42,555 nucleotides of DNA from Clostridiales bacterium (GCA_015069265.1 SVIY01000004.1:1-42555), one strand, 5' to 3'. Positions 1 to 9,149 are shown, counted from the first letter of the stretch. The notes: generated by a model not told the origin, from the letters alone. Translations and numbers: made by a program.

Positions 1-1
1 A

Positions 2-34
2 CAGGAAAAGATTATAGAGAGTGCAAAAAAATAA
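2..34 (+). CDS. Possible C-terminal tail of an upstream gene (partial)
   Basis: Open frame from the window edge (QEKIIESAKK*) ending 40 nt before the next gene. Confidence 0.3.
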   Translation, partial: QEKIIESAKK

Positions 35-73
35 ACGCGCTTTTAATATAAGCGTGATTGGAGATGATTTTTA

Positions 74-1000
74 ATGATACTATCAATATGCCCGAATCCG
101 AGCATTGACTGTACGATAGAACTTGACAGTTTGAACGTGGGTATGCTCAATAGGATAGACAGCAAGGTGGAAACTTACTCGGGCAAGGCGTTAAACGTTG
201 CAATGGGCGTTGCAAGACTTGGGGAGGAGAGCTTCTCCACGGGCTTTATGTTTGACGACCAAGGCAAATTGTTTGAACACGTTCTCGATAAAGAGGGTGT
301 AAAACACAAGTTCATTTACAACAAAGGCAGGGCGAGAGTAAACTATAAAATTATAGACAAACGCTCTATGCTCACCGAAATCAACGATAAGGGCGAAACG
401 GTTACTCTTGAAAAACAAAAAGAACTAATCGACCTAGTAAAAGAAATTTCTCCGCAGTTTAAGGTTGCGGTAATGAGTGGAAGCTTGCCCAAGGGCGTTC
501 GTCCAGAGTTTTACGGGGACGTTTTGAGTGTTATCCCTAAAGACGTAAAGGTTATAGTTGATACCGAAAAGGATAATATGTTATCCGCCATAGAAAAGAG
601 AGAAATTTTTATGGCAAAGCCAAATCTTCGTGAACTCGAGAGCTTTACGGGCGAGAGCGTAACTTCATTAAACGATATTATAAAGGCGTCAAAAAAATAT
701 CTTGATTTAGGCGTTAAAAACGTTATGATATCTTTAGGCTCTGACGGGGCGGTGCTTACTGACGGAACGGACAGTTATTATTGTAAGAGCGCGTCCGTTG
801 CAGTTAACTCCACCGTAGGTGCGGGCGACTGCATGGTTGCGGCAACTTGCGTTGGACTTATTAAAGGCGTTCCAATGCACGAGCTTCTCCGCATGAGCGT
901 CGCTGCGGGTACTGCTTCTGTAACTACTAGTGGTACAAACCTCTTTTACTTCGATAAGTATAAGGAAATTTACGCAAAGATTTCCTCGCGAAGAATTTAA
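74..1000 (+). CDS. PfkB-family sugar kinase, likely 1-phosphofructokinase/tagatose-6-phosphate kinase type
   Basis: N-term CPNPSIDCTIELDSLNVGMLNR and C-term NSTVGAGDCMVAATCVGL are typical of FruK/LacC; upstream GGAG. Confidence 0.88.
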   Translation: MILSICPNPSIDCTIELDSLNVGMLNRIDSKVETYSGKALNVAMGVARLGEESFSTGFMFDDQGKLFEHVLDKEGVKHKFIYNKGRARVNYKIIDKRSMLTEINDKGETVTLEKQKELIDLVKEISPQFKVAVMSGSLPKGVRPEFYGDVLSVIPKDVKVIVDTEKDNMLSAIEKREIFMAKPNLRELESFTGESVTSLNDIIKASKKYLDLGVKNVMISLGSDGAVLTDGTDSYYCKSASVAVNSTVGAGDCMVAATCVGLIKGVPMHELLRMSVAAGTASVTTSGTNLFYFDKYKEIYAKISSRRI

Positions 1001-1087
1001 TAAAAATCATAAACAGTCTATACTATTGTGTAGGCTGTTTTCTTTTGAAAAAATAAAGAAAAAATTAGTTCTAAATTATAAAAATAC

Positions 1088-1117
1088 TTGACAGTGCCTG
1101 TGAAAGAGGAGTATAAT
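1088..1117 (+). promoter_or_regulatory. Sigma-70-type promoter of the aromatic amino-acid operon
   Basis: TTGACA (1088-1093), 18 nt spacer, TATAAT (1112-1117). Confidence 0.8.
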
Positions 1118-1139
1118 CTAATTACTTTTGGAGAAAGAA

Positions 1140-1190
1140 ATGAAAATTTATACCTCGTACTTTTACTTTTATTTTAATAGCAAAGTTTAA
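1140..1190 (+). CDS. Tyr/Phe-rich leader peptide MKIYTSYFYFYFNSKV (16 aa)
   Basis: ATG preceded by GGAG (1130-1133); 4 Tyr and 3 Phe in 16 residues; followed by a strong intrinsic terminator and an aromatic biosynthesis operon; not in the ORF track. Confidence 0.85.
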   Translation: MKIYTSYFYFYFNSKV

Positions 1191-1241
1191 TATCTCGATA
1201 GTAATTACTATACGGATTGTTTTTGCGTGAAATGAAAGAAC

Positions 1242-1273
1242 GGCTTTGTAGTAATCACTACAAAGCCTTTTTT
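1242..1273 (+). terminator. Intrinsic terminator/attenuator of the aromatic operon
   Basis: Perfect 11-bp stem GGCTTTGTAGT-AATC-ACTACAAAGCC followed by TTTTTT. Confidence 0.88.
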
Positions 1274-1298
1274 AATTAGTTAGTCTTTTACGTAAAAA

Positions 1299-1447
1299 GG
1301 GTTGACCGTTCGTTTTGTGAAACACTTCGCAATACTTCGTTACTGCTTTGTGTTTCGACTTCGATAACCAACAAGGTTAATCTCACCCGAAACACGTCGC
1401 GAGCCTCGTCTTGCTCGTATTTGACAAGCCTAAAGGGAAAGTCAACC
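1299..1447 (+). repeat. Nested-hairpin repeat element, copy 1 (in the aroF leader)
   Basis: Core GTGTTTCG(1350-1357)...GATAACC-AACAA-GGTTAATC...CGAAACAC(1388-1395); outer GGTTGAC/GTCAACC at 1300-1306/1441-1447; similar to 17285-17409 and 34478-34606. Confidence 0.75.
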
Positions 1448-1505
1448 ATTTTACTTCAAAGTCTAACGAGGGGGATTATGATTGGGGTGATATATCAAAC
1501 CTTTC

Positions 1506-1541
1506 GCGAGCCTCGTCTTGCTTGTGTTTGACAAACCTAAA
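1506..1541 (+). repeat. Partial repeat (3' arm), direct repeat of 1399-1434
   Basis: GCGAGCCTCGTCTTGCTTGTGTTTGACAAACCTAAA matches 1399-1434 at 33/36 positions. Confidence 0.8.
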
Positions 1542-1569
1542 CATAAAAATAATAATCGGAGATGATTTT

Positions 1570-2586
1570 ATGATAATCGTAGTAAAAAATTCCTGTGAAG
1601 AAAAACAATTTACAAATCTTATTGACTGGGTCAAGGAATTAGGACTTGACGTGCACGTTAGTCGCGGTGAACACTCCACTGTTTTGGGACTTGTTGGCGA
1701 CACGAGTAGGGTTGATATCGACCTTATTTCCAGCCTAGATATCGTTGAACAAGTTCAACGCGTACAAGAACCGTATAAGAACGCAAACAGGAAATTCCAC
1801 CCCGAAGATTCTGTTATTAACGTTGGCGGTCATAAAATCGGAAAGGATAAGTTCCACGTTATAGCAGGTCCGTGTTCTGTAGAATCGGAAAAACAAATAA
1901 TAGAGGTGGCGGAGGCGGTTAAAGCTTCGGGCGCGACTATGCTTCGCGGTGGCGCGTTTAAGCCAAGAACTTCTCCCTACGCTTTCCAAGGCTTAAAGGA
2001 CACGGGTATTGAACTTCTTCTTAAAGCAAAGAAAGAAACGGGACTTCCCATAGTAACCGAATTATTGAGCGTGAACAACCTCGATTTATTTAAGGACGTT
2101 GACGTTATACAAATTGGTGCAAGAAATATGCAAAACTTTGAGCTCTTAAAAGAAGTTGGTAAGACTGGTAAACCAATACTATTAAAGCGCGGACTTGCAA
2201 ACACCTTGCAAGAACTTCTTATGAGTGCAGAGTACATTATGGCAGAGGGCGATTCCGAAGTAATTTTGTGCGAAAGAGGAATAAGAACCTTTGAAACGAT
2301 GACGAGAAACACGTTAGACCTATCTGCAATTCCTGCATTAAAGGATAGAACGCACTTGCCGATTATAATCGACCCAAGTCACTCGACGGGTATTGCAAAA
2401 TACGTTGAACCCATGTCGCTAGCATCGGTAGGCGCAGGGGCGGACGGCTTGATAATTGAAGTTCACAACGACCCCAAGCGTGCTTTGTGTGACGGGGCGC
2501 AGTCCTTAAATCCCGAACAATTCGATAAACTCATGGGTAAAATCAAAGCAATGCTTCCCTTGGTTGGAAAAACTTACGGAGAATAA
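1570..2586 (+). CDS. aroF: 3-deoxy-7-phosphoheptulonate (DAHP) synthase, AroA(I-beta)/KdsA-like with N-terminal regulatory domain
   Basis: IAGPCSVESE, RGGAFKPRTSPYAFQG and IDPSHSTG motifs; start reassigned from 1411 to ATG 1570, which has GGAG just upstream and matches the family N-terminus. Confidence 0.93.
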   Translation: MIIVVKNSCEEKQFTNLIDWVKELGLDVHVSRGEHSTVLGLVGDTSRVDIDLISSLDIVEQVQRVQEPYKNANRKFHPEDSVINVGGHKIGKDKFHVIAGPCSVESEKQIIEVAEAVKASGATMLRGGAFKPRTSPYAFQGLKDTGIELLLKAKKETGLPIVTELLSVNNLDLFKDVDVIQIGARNMQNFELLKEVGKTGKPILLKRGLANTLQELLMSAEYIMAEGDSEVILCERGIRTFETMTRNTLDLSAIPALKDRTHLPIIIDPSHSTGIAKYVEPMSLASVGAGADGLIIEVHNDPKRALCDGAQSLNPEQFDKLMGKIKAMLPLVGKTYGE

Positions 2587-2594
2587 AGGTAAAA

Positions 2595-3458
2595 ATGAAC
2601 ATAGGAATAGTAGGCCTTGGCTTAATCGGTGGTTCTCTAGGCAGAGTTATAGTATCTAGAACGAACGACAAAGTTTACGCAACGGATATTTCCACAAAGG
2701 CGATGCTAGACGGTAAACTTTTAAGCGCATACCATTTTGAACTAAACGAGAGCAACGTTAAAGAGATTGACGTATTGTTCTTATCCCTCTATCCCGACGC
2801 GTTGGAGGAGGTTTTGGAAAAATACTGCCCACTACTAAAAGAGGGGGCGCTAGTGTGCGACTGCTGTGGTAATAAGCGAAGAATAGTTTCGCAAATGAGG
2901 GAATTATCCAAAAAATATCCGCACCTAGACTTTATAAGCACTCACCCAATGGCAGGTCGTGAGTTTTCGGGCGTGAGTCACTCTACTGTTGGTCTTTTTG
3001 ATAAGGCTTCTATGATTTTAGTCCCCGTAAAAGCGGATATTAGGCGGGTTGCTGACCTTAAAGCATACTGTTTAAGCCTAGGATTTGGAAGCGTGGTTAT
3101 CACTACTGCAGAAAAGCACGACGAGATTATCGCCTTTACTTCCCAACTTGCTCACCTCGTTTCGAGTTCATATATTAAGAGCAAAACGGCAGAGCAGTTT
3201 ATGGGTTTTTCCGCAGGCAGTTTTAGGGATATGACAAGGGTTGCTAGACTTTCTCCTGAAATGTGGGCGCAACTCACGGTGGATAACGCGGACTTTTTAG
3301 TAGATGAATTAGATTCTATCATAAACAGTCTAAACGAGTACAAGAGCGCGCTTAAAAATAAGGATACGGACGAAATGAGAAAACTTCTCGCGGATGGCAA
3401 CGAGAAAAAATTGCTATCCGAAAAGATGAGAAGGAGTTGGAATAATGATAAACAATGA
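2595..3458 (+). CDS. tyrA: Prephenate dehydrogenase
   Basis: IGIVGLGLIGGSLGR NAD-binding motif, STHPMAGREFSG motif, operon context. Confidence 0.93.
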   Translation: MNIGIVGLGLIGGSLGRVIVSRTNDKVYATDISTKAMLDGKLLSAYHFELNESNVKEIDVLFLSLYPDALEEVLEKYCPLLKEGALVCDCCGNKRRIVSQMRELSKKYPHLDFISTHPMAGREFSGVSHSTVGLFDKASMILVPVKADIRRVADLKAYCLSLGFGSVVITTAEKHDEIIAFTSQLAHLVSSSYIKSKTAEQFMGFSAGSFRDMTRVARLSPEMWAQLTVDNADFLVDELDSIINSLNEYKSALKNKDTDEMRKLLADGNEKKLLSEKMRRSWNNDKQ

Positions 3459-4497
3459 TAACGTTAAATTAATAACGGTAAACGCTTCGAGAAAATATCA
3501 GGTAAAAATCGGGGGCGGGTTGCTTAAAAGCGCAGGTGAGCACGTAAAAGAGGTTGTAAATGCCTCTAAAATTGCACTCGTTACCGACGATACGGTGGAT
3601 GCGCTTTACGCAAAGGGCGTTCAAAAATCGCTTGAAGAGAACGGCTTTTCCGTTTGCAAGTTTGTTTTTCCTCACGGAGAGCAGAGCAAGAACCTCGATA
3701 CTTACGGAGAAATATTAAATTTCCTCGCTCAAAACCAAATAACGCGCACGGACGCTCTAGTAGCGCTTGGCGGTGGGGTTGTCGGCGATATGGCAGGCTT
3801 TGCCGCGGCAACGTTTTTACGAGGTATAAGTTATATCCAAATGCCGACTACACTCTTGGCGCAAATAGATTCGTCAGTCGGTGGCAAAACGGCGATTGAC
3901 TTAAAAGCAGGCAAGAATTTAGTAGGAGCGTTTTGTCAGCCAAGCCTCGTACTGTGCGATACGGACACCCTTTCTAGTCTTACAAAAGAGATTTTTGAGG
4001 ACGGTATGGGGGAAACTGCAAAGTATGCGGTGCTAGATAAACGAATTTTTGACCTCTTGCAGAATGAAGATTACGATATTAAAGAGTTAGTTTACTTATG
4101 CGTTGACTATAAAAGAGCGATTGTCGAGGCGGATGAGTTTGAGGGTGGAAAAAGAAAACTCTTAAATTTAGGACACACTCCTGCACACGCAATCGAAAAG
4201 TTGTCGGGATATCAAATATCGCACGGCAAAGCAGTTAGAATGGGTCTTGATATAATATTAAACAGTTCTATATCTCACGGACTTGTTGAAAAAAAGTGTG
4301 CCGAGCAGATAAAGTGCGCTATGGATAAATGCGCTAAAGCCCAAGCGGTCTCGTATAGCGTAGAGCAGATGGCAAAGGCTTGCCTTGCCGATAAAAAACG
4401 TAGTGGAGATACCGTTACGTTTATGATGATTGGTGGGGTGGGCAACGTAATAGAGAAAAAAGTTCCTATAACTGAAATAGAAGGATATTTAAGATGA
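3445..4497 (+). CDS. aroB: 3-dehydroquinate synthase
   Basis: ALGGGVVGDMAGFAAATFLRGI and QIDSSVGGKTAID motifs; overlaps tyrA by 14 nt. Confidence 0.96.
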   Translation: MINNDNVKLITVNASRKYQVKIGGGLLKSAGEHVKEVVNASKIALVTDDTVDALYAKGVQKSLEENGFSVCKFVFPHGEQSKNLDTYGEILNFLAQNQITRTDALVALGGGVVGDMAGFAAATFLRGISYIQMPTTLLAQIDSSVGGKTAIDLKAGKNLVGAFCQPSLVLCDTDTLSSLTKEIFEDGMGETAKYAVLDKRIFDLLQNEDYDIKELVYLCVDYKRAIVEADEFEGGKRKLLNLGHTPAHAIEKLSGYQISHGKAVRMGLDIILNSSISHGLVEKKCAEQIKCAMDKCAKAQAVSYSVEQMAKACLADKKRSGDTVTFMMIGGVGNVIEKKVPITEIEGYLR

Positions 4498-5687
4498 ACG
4501 TAAAAATTTCGGGCGCAAACGTCTTGGGAGAGGTTAAAGCAATCCCCTCAAAATCGTACGCGCACAGAATTTCAATATGTAATTTCCTTGCTGGCAAAAC
4601 GCCGACGGCAAACTGCGGACAGTTTACCTCTAAAGACATAACGGCAACCGAACAGTGCTTAAAAGACATTGCCGAGGGGAAGTTTGAACTCGACTGCGGA
4701 GAGTCTGGTTCGACGCTACGATTTTTAATACCTCTATGCGCCTCTATTGGCGGTAAGTTTTCGTTAATCGGACACGGCAAACTTATGGAGCGTCCCAATG
4801 AAGAACTGTTTAACGCCCTAAAAGGACATGGGGTTACTGCCGAAAAAACGGATAGGATAATCTTAAACGGTAAACTTACGGGCGGAGAGTTTAAGATTCG
4901 TGGGGATATAAGCTCCCAATACGTTTCAGGACTATTAATGGCGCTACCCTCACTAAAAGAGGATAGTAAAATTGTGCTGATAGCTCCGCTTGCATCTTCT
5001 CCGTACGTGGATATTACCATAGAGGTGCTATCAAATTTTGGAATAAAGATTGAAAAGACCGATTACGGCTTCTTTATAAAAGGTAACCAAGTCTATTCTG
5101 GCGAGGTGTATCCCGAGGGCGACTGGTCGAATTCGGCATTCTTTTTGGTGCTGGGCGCGATATCGGGCGACGTTACCGTTTCAGGACTCAACCTAAACAG
5201 TGTTCAAGGCGATAGGGCGATATTAGATATTTTAAAGCAGTCTGGTGCGCTAGTCCAATGCGAAAAAAACAGCGTAAGGGTGCAAAAGAGTGCGCTATCC
5301 CACTTTACTATGGATGCGGAGAACTGTCCCGACCTAGTTCCGATAGCCTCGGTTTTGGGCGCGAACGCGGATGGCGTTACCGTGATAAATAACGTCGAAA
5401 GGTTAAAGATAAAAGAAAGCGATAGAATACAAACGACAATAGATATGCTCTCGCGTTTCGGAGTGAGGGCGGAAAGTGACGGACACTCCTTAAAAATTTA
5501 TGGCGGAAAAGCCAAGGGGTGCGAGGTTGATTCGCATAACGACCACAGAATTGCTATGTCGGTGGCGGTTATGGCGACAAGGGTAGAAGAGCATACCGTT
5601 TTGACGGACGCAAAGGCTGTAGAAAAGTCCTATCCCACTTTCTTTGAAGATTTTATTAGCGTAGGAGGACGTGTTACAAATGGTTAA
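4494..5687 (+). CDS. aroA: 3-phosphoshikimate 1-carboxyvinyltransferase (EPSP synthase)
   Basis: Conserved GESGSTLRFLIPL and LKIKESDRI motifs; ATGA overlap with aroB. Confidence 0.95.
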   Translation: MNVKISGANVLGEVKAIPSKSYAHRISICNFLAGKTPTANCGQFTSKDITATEQCLKDIAEGKFELDCGESGSTLRFLIPLCASIGGKFSLIGHGKLMERPNEELFNALKGHGVTAEKTDRIILNGKLTGGEFKIRGDISSQYVSGLLMALPSLKEDSKIVLIAPLASSPYVDITIEVLSNFGIKIEKTDYGFFIKGNQVYSGEVYPEGDWSNSAFFLVLGAISGDVTVSGLNLNSVQGDRAILDILKQSGALVQCEKNSVRVQKSALSHFTMDAENCPDLVPIASVLGANADGVTVINNVERLKIKESDRIQTTIDMLSRFGVRAESDGHSLKIYGGKAKGCEVDSHNDHRIAMSVAVMATRVEEHTVLTDAKAVEKSYPTFFEDFISVGGRVTNG

Positions 5688-6762
5688 TGACGTACAGCGT
5701 TCGGTTTACAATGGAAGAAAGATAAAGCTTGAAATATTCGGCGCTTCGCACGCCCCAGAAATCGGGGTTAAGGCGAGCGGTCTTGACGGACAAACTTATG
5801 ATAAGGCTAAACTTCAAGAATTTATGGACAGAAGAAAACCTAAAAACACCGCATTTTCCACCAAGCGTTTGGAGGGCGATAAGGTTATCGTTTTAGGTCA
5901 AGCGGAAGAGGGTAAAATTTGCGGGGAATTCAGCGCGGTAATAAGAAATTTAGAGCAGAGAAGCAAGGACTATAAAAACGTGGTAAAGACACCCCGCCCC
6001 GCACATGCTGACTACGTTGCGTGGACAAAATACGGCGATACCTTTGATTATAGAGGTGGCGGAAAGTTTTCGGGAAGAATGACTGCGCCAATGTGTATTG
6101 CAGGCGGTATTTGTAAGCAGATATTAGAGAAAAAGGGGATAGAGATTAACGCGTACCTTTATTCTATAGGAAATACGCAAGGCAAGGGATATAAGGACGT
6201 TGACTGTCAAAGCTTTGACTTTAACTCTATCGATAAAGAATTCCCCGTGCTATGTTCGACAGATAAAGATAAAATGATGGCGGAGATTGAGGACGCGAGG
6301 TCGAACTGCGACTCGGTAGGCGGAGTTATCGAGTGTGTTATAAAGGGCGTTCCCGTGGGAAGCGGAGAATATATGTTCGACAGTATAGAGAGCGTTATTT
6401 CAAATCTAGCTTTTGCCGTTCCTGCCGTTAAGGGAATAGAGTTCGGTAGCGGTTTTGATATAAGCAGAATGCGAGGAAGCGAGGCGAACGACAGTTTTTA
6501 TTATGACGATAAAGGCTCGGTAAAGACCAAGACCAATCATAACGGCGGTATAAACGGCGGTATGGCGAACGGTATGCCGATAACGTTTAGAGTGGCGATA
6601 AAGCCCACCCCATCAATCGGCAAAGAACAAGACACTATAAATCTTGAGAGTAAGACAAACGTAAAACTCAAAATTGAGGGCAGACACGACAGTTGCATAG
6701 TGCCGAGGGCAGTGCCTGTCATAGAAGCGATTAGCGCAATAGCAATCTTTGATTGCATTTAA
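5680..6762 (+). CDS. aroC: Chorismate synthase
   Basis: GGGKFSGRMTAP and RHDSCIVPRAVPV motifs; ATG 5680 preceded by AGGAGG. Confidence 0.94.
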   Translation: MVNDVQRSVYNGRKIKLEIFGASHAPEIGVKASGLDGQTYDKAKLQEFMDRRKPKNTAFSTKRLEGDKVIVLGQAEEGKICGEFSAVIRNLEQRSKDYKNVVKTPRPAHADYVAWTKYGDTFDYRGGGKFSGRMTAPMCIAGGICKQILEKKGIEINAYLYSIGNTQGKGYKDVDCQSFDFNSIDKEFPVLCSTDKDKMMAEIEDARSNCDSVGGVIECVIKGVPVGSGEYMFDSIESVISNLAFAVPAVKGIEFGSGFDISRMRGSEANDSFYYDDKGSVKTKTNHNGGINGGMANGMPITFRVAIKPTPSIGKEQDTINLESKTNVKLKIEGRHDSCIVPRAVPVIEAISAIAIFDCI

Positions 6763-6772
6763 GGAGAGCAAA

Positions 6773-7918
6773 ATGGAATTAAGCAAAATTAGAGAACAGA
6801 TTGACAGCATCGACGACAAGATTGCCTCTCTTTACGACGAGAGGATGAAACTCGTTGGAGAGGTTAGCGAGGTAAAAAAACAAAGCGGAAAGGCAGTTTC
6901 TGACCCCGAAAGAGAAAAGAAAATACTCCTTCGCGTTGCGGAAAAAGTAGACGAGAAAAACCAAGTTTACTTAAAGAGGGTGTTTGAGACCATTTTTGAA
7001 ACGAGCAAAGCGTACCAAACAATGAATGCGGAGTACCACTCTGAAATAGGCGACAAAATTGACGAGGCGTTAAAAAAAGGCGAACTCGTGCTTCCTGCAA
7101 AGGCAAAGGTTGCTTGTCAAGGCGTTTCGGGTGCATACTCTGGTATCGCTGCGGATAGACTTTTCGAGCTTGCGGACATTACCTATTTTAAGAACTTTGA
7201 CGGAGTGTTCCAAGCGGTTGAAAAGGGGTTCTGTAAATACGGCGTACTCCCCATAGAAAACAGTTCTGCAGGTTCGGTAAACCAAGTTTACGACCTCATG
7301 AAAGAGCATAAATTCTATATCGTTAGAAGTATCCGCTTATCCGTTTCGCATAACCTTATCGTAAATAAGGACACAAAATTATCAGATATAAAAGAGATTA
7401 TTTCGCACGAACAAGCGCTCTCTCAATGCAAGCATTATTTAGAACAGTTCAAAGACGTTAAAATCACTGCCGTTGCAAACACTGCAGTGGCCGCAAGAAC
7501 GCTTGCAGAGAGCGGTAGACACGACGTAGCGGCAATTTCGTCAAGAGAATGTGCAGAACTTTACGGACTTAAAATTTTGCAAAACAACGTTCAAGACAGC
7601 GATAATAATTATACTAGGTTTATCCTCATTGCAAAGGATATGGAGTTTTATCAAGGCGCGCAAAAGATAAGTATTATGACCACCCTTCCTCAAAACTCAC
7701 CGGGTAGCCTTAACAAGTTGTTATCCAAGTTTTCTAACCTTGGCATAAACCTTACCAAACTAGAATCAAGACCTATCGTCGGTTCGTCGTTTGAGTTTAT
7801 GTTCTACTTTGACTTTGAGTGCAATATTAAGGACAAGGGCGTTAAAAATCTTTTGATAGAACTAGACAATTCTACCGAGCAGTTTACCTTCCTCGGTGCA
7901 TATAGGGAAATGATATAA
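6773..7918 (+). CDS. pheA: Bifunctional chorismate mutase/prephenate dehydratase with C-terminal ACT domain (P-protein)
   Basis: N-terminal AroQ-type mutase helix (LSKIREQIDSIDDKIASLYDERM), PDT region (GVSGAYSGIAADRLF, LPIENSSAGSVNQVYDLM), ACT-like C-terminus ending SFEFMFYFDFE; start at ATG 6773 after AAGGAGAG. Confidence 0.94.
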   Translation: MELSKIREQIDSIDDKIASLYDERMKLVGEVSEVKKQSGKAVSDPEREKKILLRVAEKVDEKNQVYLKRVFETIFETSKAYQTMNAEYHSEIGDKIDEALKKGELVLPAKAKVACQGVSGAYSGIAADRLFELADITYFKNFDGVFQAVEKGFCKYGVLPIENSSAGSVNQVYDLMKEHKFYIVRSIRLSVSHNLIVNKDTKLSDIKEIISHEQALSQCKHYLEQFKDVKITAVANTAVAARTLAESGRHDVAAISSRECAELYGLKILQNNVQDSDNNYTRFILIAKDMEFYQGAQKISIMTTLPQNSPGSLNKLLSKFSNLGINLTKLESRPIVGSSFEFMFYFDFECNIKDKGVKNLLIELDNSTEQFTFLGAYREMI

Positions 7919-7919
7919 A

Positions 7920-9149
7920 ATGCAAATAAAAGAAAAGTACGGGCTTGTAGGAAAATCGTTAAGGCACAGTTTTTCTAAACCTATACACGAAAAACTAGGC
8001 AATTACGATTACAATCTTTATTCATTAGACGAGAAGGCTCTTGAAGAGTTTACTTCAAATAAAAAGATAAAGGGCTTCAACGTTACTATTCCGTATAAAA
8101 CAGATATAATTAAGTACTTAAAAACCATTGATGATAGAGCCAAAGAGATTGGCGCGGTCAACACGGTGGTAAGAAAAAAGAACGGTCTTAAAGGGTATAA
8201 TACCGACTTTGACGGCATGGAGTATATGCTTAAAAGCGCCGGTATAACCTTAAAGGACAAAGTTGTTATGATTCTCGGTAGCGGAGGAACAAGCAAGACG
8301 GCGGAAGCGGTTGCAAAGCACTGCGGTGCAAGTCGAGTGTTCAAGGTTTCCCGTTCGGGTGAAATAAATTATAATAACTACAAAAAACAAGCGGACGTTC
8401 AAGTTATAATCAATACCACCCCCGTGGGAATGTTCCCGAACAACTATTCCGCCCCAATAGAATTAGATGGCTTTAAGCATTTAGAGGGCGTTGCGGACGT
8501 CGTTTATAATCCGCGCCTAACAATGCTTTGCTATAACGCGGAAAAACTCGGTGTCAAGCACGTAAACGGACTTAATATGCTCGTTGCACAAGCAAAGTAC
8601 GCGAGTGAAAAGTTTAAGGGCAGAAAGATTGACGACCAAAAGATTGATAAAATCGTCAAGGCAATGGCAAAAGACACTACAAACGTCGTGCTTGTAGGTA
8701 TGCCGGGTTCGGGAAAGAGCACTGTCGGTAAAGAACTTGCTAAAAAACTCAATAGAGAGTTTATCGATACCGATAAAGTGATAGAAAGACGTGCTGGCAA
8801 AAAGATACCGCGGATATTTAAAGAGGACGGAGAAGTATATTTTAGAGAACTTGAAAAAGAGGTTGTAAAAGACGTTTGCATGCAGACGGGCAAGGTAATC
8901 GCGACGGGCGGTGGCGTTGTAAAGAACGTTGAAAACCTTTATCCGTTAAAGTCTAACGGCAAAGTGTTCTGGATAAAAAGGGATATAGATTTGCTTGTTA
9001 CCGACGGTAGACCGCTGTCTAAAGATTTGCTGACCGTTAGAAAATTATACAAAGAGAGAAAGGACAGTTATCAGTTGTTTAGCGATTTTATCGTTGACAA
9101 CAATAACAGCGTTGCTAAAACTGTCAAAGGAGTTATTGACAAATTATGA
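7920..9149 (+). CDS. aroE-aroK: Fusion of shikimate dehydrogenase (N-term) and shikimate kinase (C-term)
   Basis: AroE motifs SFSKPIHEKL, GFNVTIPYKT, NTDFDG; then P-loop VLVGMPGSGKSTVGKELAKKL, ATGGGVV and GRPL of shikimate kinase in one frame. Confidence 0.93.
   Translation: MQIKEKYGLVGKSLRHSFSKPIHEKLGNYDYNLYSLDEKALEEFTSNKKIKGFNVTIPYKTDIIKYLKTIDDRAKEIGAVNTVVRKKNGLKGYNTDFDGMEYMLKSAGITLKDKVVMILGSGGTSKTAEAVAKHCGASRVFKVSRSGEINYNNYKKQADVQVIINTTPVGMFPNNYSAPIELDGFKHLEGVADVVYNPRLTMLCYNAEKLGVKHVNGLNMLVAQAKYASEKFKGRKIDDQKIDKIVKAMAKDTTNVVLVGMPGSGKSTVGKELAKKLNREFIDTDKVIERRAGKKIPRIFKEDGEVYFRELEKEVVKDVCMQTGKVIATGGGVVKNVENLYPLKSNGKVFWIKRDIDLLVTDGRPLSKDLLTVRKLYKERKDSYQLFSDFIVDNNNSVAKTVKGVIDKL

Noticed and set aside
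1299-1541. Repeats in the aroF leader as a CRISPR array
   Set aside because: Too few units, irregular spacing, nested inverted repeats and no cas genes.
1411-1569. N-terminal extension of AroF in the ORF track (MLVFDKPKGKVNHFTSKSNEGDYDWG...)
   Set aside because: It is translated repeat sequence; ATG 1570 has a good GGAG Shine-Dalgarno and matches the expected DAHP synthase N-terminus.
1299-1569. T-box riboswitch in front of aroF
   Set aside because: I found no convincing T-box consensus (TGGNACCGCG-like); the Tyr/Phe leader peptide explains the attenuator better.
3654-3899. Plus-strand 81-aa ORF inside aroB
   Set aside because: Out-of-frame overlap with a strongly conserved gene; no independent Shine-Dalgarno or family signal.
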